Positions 38,385-47,197 of a stretch of 64,000 nucleotides of DNA are shown piece after piece. The translations under genes and the position numbers were made by a program. Each line of letters begins with the position of its first letter. The first letter of the stretch is position 1. Below the pieces are notes generated by a model. The model was not told the DNA's origin. It worked only from the letters and a program-made list of their open reading frames with translations, and ran no database searches. Source of the DNA: Saccharomyces uvarum (lineage: Eukaryota > Ascomycota > Saccharomycetes > Saccharomycetales > Saccharomycetaceae); contig OX365942.1 of NCBI GenBank assembly GCA_947243795.1, positions 1 to 64,000 on the forward strand. Reading direction: 5' to 3'.

Positions 38385-39881
38385 ATGGGTGCCTCCTCGA
38401 CTCCTGTAAGCGGAGATGATTTTGGGATGCATTCTACTACAATCTCGCATCATAATACGATAGAATTAGAAAATTTACTATCGCCATCAAACTCTAGAAA
38501 GGATACACAAGAGTTCTCTGATGAATTACCTGGTAATACAAATTTAATTAAAGACATTGATTGGAATGGCCACACGGTCAAGACATTTCCGCTAAATTAT
38601 CAAACCGTTCCACTAGTTAAGTTGCAAGTAATGGCATGCTTGACTATGTTCATAGTCTTTGGTATGAATGATCAGGTATTGGGTGCACTACTCCCTACAC
38701 TAATGGATTACTATAATATAACGCAAGTAGAGATTTCAAATGTCTTTATAGTGCAGCTATGTGGTTATGTAGTAGCTTCCTTACTTAATGAAAAATTGAA
38801 TAGGAATTTTGGTATGAGAGGTGGTATGCTTCTAGCAGCTGCCTTGTGTCTGGTATTCTTTACTGTTTTAGCAACTGGACCCTCTAGTTTCTATACCTGT
38901 ATGTTGTGCTGTCTCCCTCTTGGTTTAGGTATCGGCATTTTAGATTCTACAGGTAATGTTCTAATGGGCAGTCTTTTGGTACATAAGAATGAACTCATGG
39001 GTATTATGCATGGTCTTTATGGTGCTGCTGCCATGATTACTCCTCCCTTGGTTTCATATTTTGTCAAATGGGGCCATTGGCCTTTGTTTTTTCTCATTCC
39101 TCTGTTCTGGTCCATGGTTGGTATGATTATTATACTTCCAGCTTTCAAACATGAAACTGCTTCTAAATATGATTACCTCTGCTCTATGGAAAACAAGGAG
39201 CACGAGGATAGTACCGGAGAACCCGATGTTGAATTGGGAACGGGATCAGTAGAGGAAAGTCCAGGTTTTCTAACACTTCTTAAAAATCCTGCTATTTTTT
39301 TTTATGCGCTATATTTGTTTCTTTATTTAGGTGCAGAGATCACCACCGGTTCGTGGTTCTTTACTTATTTGTTAAAAACTAAATCAAGTAACAGGATGGC
39401 TATGTCATACATTGCTGCATCATTTTGGACAGGTTTAACTGTCGGTAGGCTATGCTTAGGGTTTGTTACCGAGAGATTTTTTGAGAATGAATATAGAGCA
39501 AGTAAAGCTTATGGTTTTTTAACTCTCTTTTCATACACATTATTTGTGCTTGTTGGGTTAATTGATTCCGACTCCGTTTCCTATTTTGTTGTCTTATTTT
39601 TAGTTGTTTTCTTTTGTGGTACGTTCATTGGACCTTTGTTTCCCAATGCAAGTATTGTTGCTTTGCAAGTGCTACCCAAGAGATTACATGTAAGTGGTGT
39701 CGGTGTTGCGGTTGCTGTAGGCGGTTGTGGTGGTGCAGCTTTTCCATACCTAACCGGTGTTATTGCACATTCGATCGGCATACAGTATATGCCACTGCTG
39801 TGCTGGATAGTTGTTGCGTTGTTCACACTAGAATGGACACTTTATCCTAAATTTATCAAGGGACATCCAGAATGTTTTTAG
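38385..39881 (+). CDS. BSC6: Bsc6, major-facilitator-like membrane protein
   Basis: The 498 residues compare with 497 in S. cerevisiae Bsc6. The hydrophilic N terminus (1-80) is followed by about a dozen hydrophobic segments in two groups, split by a charged loop (about 262-295), the usual layout of a major-facilitator transporter. The first membrane segment (VMACLTMFIVFGMNDQVLGALLPTL, split) and the last (LLCWIVVALFTLEWTLY) frame the domain. The substrate is unknown; in S. cerevisiae the gene was named for stop-codon bypass. The frame is intact and divergent from RTC1 with a 272-bp shared promoter. Confidence 0.9.
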   Translation: MGASSTPVSGDDFGMHSTTISHHNTIELENLLSPSNSRKDTQEFSDELPGNTNLIKDIDWNGHTVKTFPLNYQTVPLVKLQVMACLTMFIVFGMNDQVLGALLPTLMDYYNITQVEISNVFIVQLCGYVVASLLNEKLNRNFGMRGGMLLAAALCLVFFTVLATGPSSFYTCMLCCLPLGLGIGILDSTGNVLMGSLLVHKNELMGIMHGLYGAAAMITPPLVSYFVKWGHWPLFFLIPLFWSMVGMIIILPAFKHETASKYDYLCSMENKEHEDSTGEPDVELGTGSVEESPGFLTLLKNPAIFFYALYLFLYLGAEITTGSWFFTYLLKTKSSNRMAMSYIAASFWTGLTVGRLCLGFVTERFFENEYRASKAYGFLTLFSYTLFVLVGLIDSDSVSYFVVLFLVVFFCGTFIGPLFPNASIVALQVLPKRLHVSGVGVAVAVGGCGGAAFPYLTGVIAHSIGIQYMPLLCWIVVALFTLEWTLYPKFIKGHPECF

Positions 39882-40303
39882 GCACAGGCACACATAGACG
39901 CTACCGTCGACATTTAAGGCTATTGCAACTGATAGTAGACAGAAAAGACAACACAAGAAAAAAAGCAGTGAAGTACAAAAAATGGAACTTTTTATTATAT
40001 AAAATACGCGAATAACAACACTCGCCGTCTACAAACTGATATAATTTAGAAAAATGTAATACGGAATCTATAAAAGGAAATTTTCAAAAGCTGTTGCGCT
40101 CTTTGCAAGTAAAGTATATAAGGGCTTTTTAAGATTGAATAAATATGATTGGGGAGTACCAAACAAAGCTGTGGAAGAATAAAAAAGTGATGCGAAAAGG
40201 TCGTAAAATAGTCATTAAGGGGCAAAGGGAGGAGGGGAGTCGTAAACATCATAAGCTGTGTGCATGTGATGCGGGCATAAAGGGGGAAGGGGAGGGGTAC
40301 CAA
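39882..40303. other. BSC6-PFK27 convergent 3' region
   Basis: The 422 bp between two converging genes contain AT-rich polyadenylation-type sequence (for example TTTTATTATATAAAA near 39985) and a short purine-rich patch. I see no gene or RNA. Confidence 0.5.
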
Positions 40304-41497
40304 TCAAGCAAATCCATTATTTTCAATTAATTCTTCTAAATCGTTGAAAAATTCATCATTGACTACAGAATCCAAAGCAGTTAGAGTTTCTTCATGGTTA
40401 TCTTCGAATTTTTCGAAAAACAGCTTAACGGACTCGATGTATTCAAAACCAAACATTTGAGAGTAGTGATTGATAAAGTTTTCAACAACCATAATAGTGT
40501 CTCGAATTTGCCTTCCACAGGTAGAAGGGTAGTAGCTATGGTTCAAAGAATGTGGTTCTACGATACCAGCATTGATAACATTGAAAAAAAACAAGCTTGC
40601 ATCGATTTCTTCGTGCTGATTGATGTATTTGTGAATTTGGTTGAATTCGTCCATGGAGAAAGGTGTGAATTGGGAGTAGTAGTGTTTCAATCTCTTCGCG
40701 AAATCCTTAATGGCCAGTTCGTATGGTTTGTCCAAATAGTCCTCGTTAAACGATTTGTTGTGGATGTTGTATTTGATAAAGTCCCTATTAAAACATGATA
40801 TCTGCAAGACTATGGGCACGAGGTTGAAAGTAGAGAGTTCATCTGTATTGAACGAGCAAACCTCCTCGAATATGAATTTTCTCCTTTCAATGGTAGAATT
40901 TGTGGCATCGAAAATCCCCACGTCACAATCATCGTTATTGATCTCGAGGAACAGTTTTTGTAAAGTGATTCTGGCATACGCTTCCTTCTTGTCAGTATTT
41001 TTCGGATTGAACAAGTCCTCTGAAGATGTGTTTGATAAAAGCAGAGGCTTCGAAATGGTGGCGCAGCTAATCTGCCTTCTTATCTTTCCCGCATTGAAAA
41101 CTTTGCAACGTAGAGAATTGGTCAACGGGTTGTTTTTCAAACATTGAATCAAATGGGAAGAAATTGTGGACTTCCCTGTAGCAGGTAGGCCAATCAGTAC
41201 AATCATGAATTTATTTATTTTTCCGCTCGTATACGTAACATCGTCATTGTCCCTTTTGTAGTTTAATGTAATGGGCGAGTGTAACGCGTCGTTAGAAATA
41301 AAACGCGGTATCTCTGTAGAAAGCATCGGATGCTTATGATTTCCAAGAAGATCAGAATCTTGGCAGTCAAAAGTCGCTCTATCGAGGGACGCACTTGAAT
41401 AGCTGTTGCCATTGTTTAATGAAAAAAGAGAATTCGAGGAATTATAATCGGAGGTAAGGTACCCATCGTGAGAGTCCGAATCTGAAGAACCACACAT
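40304..41497 (-). CDS. PFK27: 6-phosphofructo-2-kinase Pfk27
   Basis: The ATG at 41497 ([12 protein letters not shown]) gives 397 residues, the S. cerevisiae length; the frame opens two codons earlier at a TTG. Pfk27 makes fructose-2,6-bisphosphate, the activator of glycolytic phosphofructokinase and inhibitor of gluconeogenesis, and is the glucose-inducible isoform. A Ser-rich regulatory N terminus (1-90) precedes the kinase domain with the P-loop GLPATGKST (103-111) and the second motif GIFDATNST. As in the family's yeast member, no active bisphosphatase domain follows. Confidence 0.95.
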   Translation of the reverse strand: MCGSSDSDSHDGYLTSDYNSSNSLFSLNNGNSYSSASLDRATFDCQDSDLLGNHKHPMLSTEIPRFISNDALHSPITLNYKRDNDDVTYTSGKINKFMIVLIGLPATGKSTISSHLIQCLKNNPLTNSLRCKVFNAGKIRRQISCATISKPLLLSNTSSEDLFNPKNTDKKEAYARITLQKLFLEINNDDCDVGIFDATNSTIERRKFIFEEVCSFNTDELSTFNLVPIVLQISCFNRDFIKYNIHNKSFNEDYLDKPYELAIKDFAKRLKHYYSQFTPFSMDEFNQIHKYINQHEEIDASLFFFNVINAGIVEPHSLNHSYYPSTCGRQIRDTIMVVENFINHYSQMFGFEYIESVKLFFEKFEDNHEETLTALDSVVNDEFFNDLEELIENNGFA

Positions 41498-42132
41498 TTT
41501 CAAGCTTCCAGGAGGAAAAACACGTTCGCAATCTCTCTTTCTCCTTTTCTGTCTATCTAGAATATTAAAAATCGTGTACGGTTATTTATAATGTGAAGGA
41601 ATTTAGGGTAATATTAAAAAAATATCGGTACCACGTTCCTCTCGTATTGTCTGTAAAGTGTTTTCTTGTATTAGCGTATCGAACCCTTAAACACCCTTTT
41701 TGAAAAGTAAATAAGCTGGTTTCCTGTAAGCAAGAAAAAAAATTAAACGCTCTTTCGTGACGACATGCTTCTTCTTTTATAAACCAATCTTCCACACAAA
41801 AAGCCGAACTATCCAATTTAATTTTTTTTTTTTCCATAATCGATCGATTCCGATGCCCAGAGAAGAAAAAGAAAAAAGAGGAAATTTATTTCCGTGGCCG
41901 ACGCGGCCCGTGCGCGATTTCTGTGCAGAGGTGGGGCAAGTGTACCTGAAATCTCGGGAAGATACGTCAGTGTTTTATCTGTATATATTCCGATAAGCTT
42001 CAATTTTTATTCTTCCGTTCCGAAGGAGGGGCACGGGCGGGTGACCACGTGCAAAAATTATACAGTGAGTGGTTCCGTGGAAAATGTATATAGTTACACA
42101 AGCGGTATTTAGTAATGGTGGTGGTAGTGGTA
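41498..42132. promoter_or_regulatory. PFK27 promoter / MED7 3' region
   Basis: This 635-bp gap contains a GC-rich patch (about 41892-41930, with CGACGCGGCCCGTGCGCG) and a CACGTG E-box at 42046-42051 (Cbf1/Pho4-type). The E-box is nearer the MED7 3' end than the PFK27 start, so its target is unclear. Confidence 0.45.
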
Positions 42133-42813
42133 TCAGGGGGAGGACGATGGGGGAGGATGCGTGCTGGCTCTCAAGGTATCCTGTATGCTAGTGAGTTTAT
42201 CCTGTACCTGTTTGCAGACCTGGTCGATCTCGCGGATCTCGCCGCGCTTGTATTCCAGCTGCTCCTCCAGCAGCATGATGAGGGACTCTCGGGATTGATG
42301 GGGCCTGTACTCGTTGAGCAGGTGGTGGATGTTGACGAGGATGGTCCTTATGTCCTCCACCTTCCGCTCATACACGTCCGGGTTGATGCTTAGCACCCCG
42401 ACAAGCTCTAAATAGTTCAGCAGGAGCGACTTCAACAGCTTGCGCAGCTCTTGGACCTTGTACTGGTAGTTTGTGCTTTCGCTCTCCGTGGACTTCTTGT
42501 ACAGTTGGGTGAGCCCCATGGTCTCGAGGTCGGGCAGTTGATCCTTCACCTGCCATATGCTCCCAAACGCTCGGTACTGCTGGTTCTTGGGCATGGGGGG
42601 CGGGATCAGGTAATCCAGGGCGCACGTAATCTCCTCCTCCTCCTGCTCCTCGTCTTTGCCGCCGCCGCTGCCTGGCGCTGCTTGCTCTGTGTTCGTAGTC
42701 GTTTTTTCCTTGTATGTTGGTAATTTCTCCAGATTTGTTTGTGTGAAAAACTTTACGTACGGGGGTGGGGGCGGGTACAGCGAGCTGACCTCGTTGCCAG
42801 TACCATTGGACAT
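42133..42813 (-). CDS. MED7: Mediator middle-module subunit Med7
   Basis: The 226 residues compare with 222 in S. cerevisiae. Med7 is an essential subunit of the Mediator middle module that couples activators to RNA polymerase II. The N terminus carries the conserved proline motif SLYPPPPPYVKFFT (11-24), a known Mediator contact, and LDYLIPPPMPKNQQYRAFG. The C-terminal half (about 100-215) forms the long helices that pair with Med21. The coding sequence is unusually GC-rich at third positions (runs of CTG, CTC, CAG and GAG) compared with all neighbours. That also opens long antisense frames, which I do not take as genes. Confidence 0.95.
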   Translation of the reverse strand: MSNGTGNEVSSLYPPPPPYVKFFTQTNLEKLPTYKEKTTTNTEQAAPGSGGGKDEEQEEEEITCALDYLIPPPMPKNQQYRAFGSIWQVKDQLPDLETMGLTQLYKKSTESESTNYQYKVQELRKLLKSLLLNYLELVGVLSINPDVYERKVEDIRTILVNIHHLLNEYRPHQSRESLIMLLEEQLEYKRGEIREIDQVCKQVQDKLTSIQDTLRASTHPPPSSSP

Positions 42814-43086
42814 TTGTGGTTGCTGATTGTTTAGTCAGGGTTGAGCGCAATGTCTGGACCCTCTCTATACTTTTTAGATGCATCTGATAAAACGCCTGCT
42901 AAAAATTCAGAGGTTCTTTGTCCGATTCCCATCAAAGGTGTCGTATCTCGTGACGATGGTTTCGCTAAAGGTGGGAGAGGAAAAAACATATAACGCACGG
43001 TGGATATTGGGCTTCATTATACGCTATATCAGATATACGTGAGTACCCTTTTTGGGAACAGAAGAAACGAACATATATAGTATAGA

Positions 43087-43452
43087 ATGAACAACGAAGG
43101 TGACAGAATGGAAGTAGATGAAGACGACTCGCAAAACTCCACTCAGAATTCACAACAAAATACACCTGTAGAAACCAAAAAAAAAAGATTCGAGATTAAA
43201 AAATGGACGGCGGTGGCGTTCTGGTCGTGGGATATAGCAGTCGACAACTGTGCCATTTGCAGAAACCACATTATGGAACCATGCATCGAATGCCAGCCAA
43301 AGGCCATGACCGACACAGATAACGAATGTGTGGCAGCATGGGGTGTTTGTAATCACGCTTTCCACTTGCACTGTATCAATAAATGGATCAAGACGAGAGA
43401 TGCATGTCCGTTGGATAATCAACCTTGGCAATTGGCAAGGTGCGGTAGGTGA
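43087..43452 (+). CDS. HRT1: RING-H2 ubiquitin ligase subunit Hrt1 (Rbx1)
   Basis: The 121 residues equal the S. cerevisiae length. Hrt1/Rbx1 is the RING subunit of SCF and other cullin ligases; it recruits the E2 Cdc34 to ubiquitinate targets such as Sic1 and the G1 cyclins. A variable acidic N terminus (1-30) is followed by the cullin-binding strand [19 protein letters not shown]. The zinc-binding RING-H2 then has [17 protein letters not shown] and CPLD. Conservation in the RING is essentially complete. The gene is divergent from MED7. Confidence 0.98.
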   Translation: MNNEGDRMEVDEDDSQNSTQNSQQNTPVETKKKRFEIKKWTAVAFWSWDIAVDNCAICRNHIMEPCIECQPKAMTDTDNECVAAWGVCNHAFHLHCINKWIKTRDACPLDNQPWQLARCGR

Positions 43453-44060
43453 TGTCTCTGAATTTCACAAAACACATCAAGCATACCTTGAGGCTAGAGG
43501 CTAGTTTTCCGTCTATCTTTCCTTCCCTTGAGGTGGTGTCATTAGGTTTATAATAGGCATACACGTTTTTTTCTTCCAGAGCGAAATTTTTGTTATATAC
43601 AAAGCATAGTCAAGCTATATGTACTTTTCTTCTAGAGTTAATAACGTCATGGTAGAAACAAAGAGTTTTTTTGAGAGTAAGTAGAATCGTGCAATGCCCT
43701 TGGCTCACGAATTAGTCTCTATGTAGCCGCTAACTTAGCATTATTTTGGACTCTTTAAAAGATATGTATATTTGTGAGGCAAAGACGATGATGAGAACAC
43801 TGTGGTGTCTTCGAGAGCATTGTTAATATTTAACGTAAATCTGTCGGTGAGTAAAATATCCTTTATAAAATTAATGCTAGTAAGTACGAGAAAAAAATGA
43901 GGCTATCATTTTTTTTTTGTTTTTTTGTTTTTGCCAAGGCAAGTAAAGGCAGTGTCACAAAAAAGTGACGCAAAATATAATCAAGAGTGAAAATACATTA
44001 GCATAAAAACTCGTCACACTTCAGACACTACTTTTAACAAAATAGTAGAGTCTTGAAGCA
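43453..44060. promoter_or_regulatory. GAS4 upstream region with two Ndt80 MSEs
   Basis: GTCACAAAA (43954-43962) and GACGCAAAA (43967-43975) both match the middle sporulation element GNCRCAAAW, in tandem 13 bp apart and about 86-107 bp before the GAS4 ATG. Ndt80 activates middle sporulation genes through such sites. The rest of the 608-bp gap is AT-rich without other clear signals. Confidence 0.75.
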
Positions 44061-45479
44061 ATGTATGCAATGAGATTTGCGACTATTTTCATTTTCCTGG
44101 TCTTGGAAATGCTCACATTGTGTCAAGCTTCAGTCCATCCCATAGAAATCAAGGACAAGCATTTCGTTGACACAGTGACTGGAAATCCATTCTTTATAAA
44201 AGGTGTTGACTATCAGCCAGGAGGCTCTTCCGACGTTAGCGAAAAGCAAGATCCACTATCCAATCCGGAAGCATGCGCTCGTGATATTTTGTTGTTTCAA
44301 GATTTGGGCATAAACACAGTAAGAATATACTCCATAAATCCAGACCTAAACCACGACGCATGTATGACCATGTTGGCGATGGCAGGAATATATCTTATTT
44401 TGGATGTCAATTCACCATTACAAAACCAGCATTTGAACAGGTATGAGCCTTGGTCTACCTTTAACGAATTGTATTTGGAGCATGTTTTCAAAGTGGTGGA
44501 ACAATTCTCTCATTACAAGAACACTTTAGGATTCTTTGCTGGTAATGAAATTGTAAATGACAAAAGGTCAGCTCAATACTCACCAGCATACATTAAAGAG
44601 CTCATAGGATCTATGAAAAGATACATAAGTGCACACTCCGCCAGAACAATTCCGGTAGGCTATTCAGCTGCAGACGATTTAAGTTATAGGGTCTCGTTAT
44701 CCGAGTATTTGGAGTGCAACGTTGATGATAAGCCTGAGAATAGTGTTGATTTCTACGGTGTTAACTCTTATCAGTGGTGTGGTCTGCAAACTATGCAATC
44801 TTCCGGATACGACACATTGGTGGAAGCGTACAGGAGCTATTCAAAACCAGTTTTCTTTTCAGAATTCGGATGCAATAAAGTTTTGCCCAGGCAATTCCAA
44901 GAAATAGACTCCTTGTTCTCTGATGAGATGTATTCAGTGTTCAGTGGAGGTTTGGTTTACGAATTTTCACAAGAGGATAATAATTATGGTCTTGTCGAAT
45001 ATCAAGACGACGGTACAGTACAGTTATTGGCAGATTTTGAACAGCTTAAGTTTCATTACCAAAATGTCGAGTTTCCCTCTATGAAAACTTTAAAAGAGTC
45101 TGTAGAAATGCAGGGCACGCCATCATGCATCGAAGATTATGAAAATTTGAATATTGAGTCTAAAATTGCTAAAAATTTAGGAAGTTATTTGATCAAGAAA
45201 GGTGTAAAAGTTGAAAAGGGAAAATATATAGATTTGCATAAGAATCAGTTAGCCCCTAATGTTACGATATTGGGCGTGGATGGTAATAACTGGGATGGAC
45301 CCAAGAAGATTGAAGTAAGACAAAGTTTGACGTCTTCAGACCAGGAAGGGGAGAAAGAGGATGAGGAAGGAGGAAGGGATGAGTCGAAAAGAAAGCACAA
45401 AAATTCTGGCTCTATGATCGGCCCGTATTTACCCCCCGGTTTGTTCTTGCTGTTTTATATTTTAAACATCCTATTTTAA
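44061..45479 (+). CDS. GAS4: Sporulation 1,3-beta-glucanosyltransferase Gas4
   Basis: The 472 residues compare with 471 in S. cerevisiae. Gas4 is a GPI-anchored GH72 enzyme that cuts and re-joins beta-1,3-glucan during spore-wall assembly. A signal peptide (about 1-23) leads the catalytic domain, with proton donor E163 in AGNEIV and nucleophile E268 in FSEFGC. The tail has a Glu/Lys-rich region, then NSGSMIG and a hydrophobic C terminus (PPGLFLLFYILNILF) typical of GPI attachment. No C-terminal Cys-box (CBM43) follows the GH72 domain, as in the Gas3-5 group. The paired Ndt80 sites upstream fit its sporulation-specific expression. Confidence 0.94.
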   Translation: MYAMRFATIFIFLVLEMLTLCQASVHPIEIKDKHFVDTVTGNPFFIKGVDYQPGGSSDVSEKQDPLSNPEACARDILLFQDLGINTVRIYSINPDLNHDACMTMLAMAGIYLILDVNSPLQNQHLNRYEPWSTFNELYLEHVFKVVEQFSHYKNTLGFFAGNEIVNDKRSAQYSPAYIKELIGSMKRYISAHSARTIPVGYSAADDLSYRVSLSEYLECNVDDKPENSVDFYGVNSYQWCGLQTMQSSGYDTLVEAYRSYSKPVFFSEFGCNKVLPRQFQEIDSLFSDEMYSVFSGGLVYEFSQEDNNYGLVEYQDDGTVQLLADFEQLKFHYQNVEFPSMKTLKESVEMQGTPSCIEDYENLNIESKIAKNLGSYLIKKGVKVEKGKYIDLHKNQLAPNVTILGVDGNNWDGPKKIEVRQSLTSSDQEGEKEDEEGGRDESKRKHKNSGSMIGPYLPPGLFLLFYILNILF

Positions 45480-45813
45480 ATATGCCATCGTGTTTCCAAT
45501 TAAGTTGAATTTATGGGAGTGAAGGTTTTTCATTGCAAAGGAAACGTTTGGATGTAGCTACTAAATGTAAAAGTTATAAAAATCTATAGAGCTCTTCAAA
45601 ACTTCAACGATCGTGCTTTTTACTCACGTTCAGTTGAGCTATTTTCACTGTAAGTTCTTTGCTTTGTGATCTTCCTGTTATATAGTTTGAACTTAGTACG
45701 GTGGATTAGCGGCCGAAACAATTTTGCCGCCGAGCTCCTTAAATCTATTTATTACCACTTCATAAGATGAACAAAGAATTAGCATCGGTAACAAAACTAA
45801 AAAGCAGTCAAAG
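45480..45813. promoter_or_regulatory. YOL131W upstream region with URS1-like site
   Basis: TTGCCGCCGA (45724-45733) differs from the Ume6 URS1 consensus TAGCCGCCGA by one base and keeps the GCCGCCGA core, about 80 bp before the YOL131W ATG. This suggests meiotic repression and induction of that small gene. Confidence 0.5.
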
Positions 45814-46143
45814 ATGACTACCGACAGAAACGGGCATGATGATGTTCAAGATAGGGTCTTACAACGAGCTGAACTTGCACATTCGATTTGGAACTTGAAA
45901 TTCAACCTGAGCAAAGTTATCAAACGGATCCCTTTGGGAGGGATCGTTTTCCATGAAAGACGAGCAAAGGAACCACAGTTACAAATTGGTCAGCACGGTA
46001 ACCGACTTTTCCATCCGGATTATCTGTCTGAAGAAAGTATGCCGTTGATTCGAGAGTTTAATTGCTTGGATTCTCCTCCACCCGTTCCGCCAAGCTCATC
46101 ACAAGAAGAAGACAAAGAGGCCACAGTCGAGTCTCGATATTGA
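45814..46143 (+). CDS. Uncharacterised protein, YOL131W-like
   Basis: The 109-codon open frame occupies the position of S. cerevisiae YOL131W (108 aa, unknown function), between GAS4 and ALR1. The sequence has a basic middle (KVIKRIPLGGIVFHERRAKEP) and a Pro/Ser/Glu-rich tail, with no membrane segment or signal peptide. I recognise no domain. Conservation of length and place supports a real gene. A URS1-like site upstream and neighbouring GAS4 hint at meiotic expression, which is inference only. Confidence 0.7.
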   Translation: MTTDRNGHDDVQDRVLQRAELAHSIWNLKFNLSKVIKRIPLGGIVFHERRAKEPQLQIGQHGNRLFHPDYLSEESMPLIREFNCLDSPPPVPPSSSQEEDKEATVESRY

Positions 46144-47197
46144 TGCTGGTTTGACCCGTTTTATACAGGGTCCTATAATGACTGGAAAGGAATGACATCA
46201 AAACTGCCGAAGTTAGAACTTTTTTACGTTGAAATTTTATGATCGTAAAGAAGACACATTTAAACTTTTGATTAGGCTCATCAACAAAGCTGTACAAAGA
46301 ACAAGGTGGGTCCTCCGTCGAGCGGCTGTTAGATCAACTCCACTATAAGGAGACCACTTCTTTATATAGTCTGTCATATTTTTAATCAACCATAATTATA
46401 AGATGATGTACTAACGTTTTCTTTACTGCTTTAGGTGTGTTTGTGTTTTTCCAGCATTTGCGGGAGTTTTTGATTAGCCTTTATCCGCGATTCCCTCTAT
46501 AAACGAATCCCTGAAATGTTCAATGTTCTTTCCTCTGAAAACAAGAATGGTCTTATGCGTTGAAAGATTACATTACAAATTTCTCAAGATTCGGAAGGTG
46601 CTTCGAAGTTGCAGCAAAGTGTGCAAGGCCCCACAGACCCAGCTCTACGGCAGACAATTCAATAAACGCAGGAAACTGACGGCTTTCTTGTAGCTGTCTG
46701 TTCAATCTTCTGGCCCCACTAGACGGTGCTTGATAACCCTTCCCTTCTTGTTATAGAGTGCCCCTCCTTTTACTAAACTCTTTGTAAATTGCAAATGTCG
46801 CAAGCACGTTTTCGCAGCCCGTCCGATTTCGAAATACAAAAGCGATATCTGAGACTAAAATTTTTGTCAGAACAAGCTTTGATGGGTTAGATAACCGATA
46901 GAACTGAGCATTCAAGTCTTTAAAAACGCACCTTCTTCGGCCAAATCGAATAAAGAGTAAAATTCTCGATTCGCAAATCTATTATTAATAGACTAGTAAA
47001 ACCGAAACGACTCAGTTTAGTTTGTTTTTCATTTTGATAGTTTGCCAAGAAAAAGATCATCCTGACAGAAGACAGGTACTAAATAATCTCTTTACATGAA
47101 AGCGTGCTGCAAGTTGAACAGAAAATTCGACAAAGAATACCACTACTTCTTTTCATAGATCACGGGATATTGCAAGAAAGCGGGAAAACACTTCGCA
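46144..47197. other. ALR1 upstream intergenic region
   Basis: This gap of about 1.05 kb before ALR1 contains only short frames and mixed sequence. I see no RNA gene, LTR or clear factor site. It likely holds the ALR1 promoter and a long leader. Confidence 0.4.

Noticed and set aside
42368-42883. 171-codon and 90-codon frames overlapping MED7
   Set aside because: They are open only because MED7 is GC-rich and therefore poor in stop codons in all frames; Med7 itself is clearly conserved.
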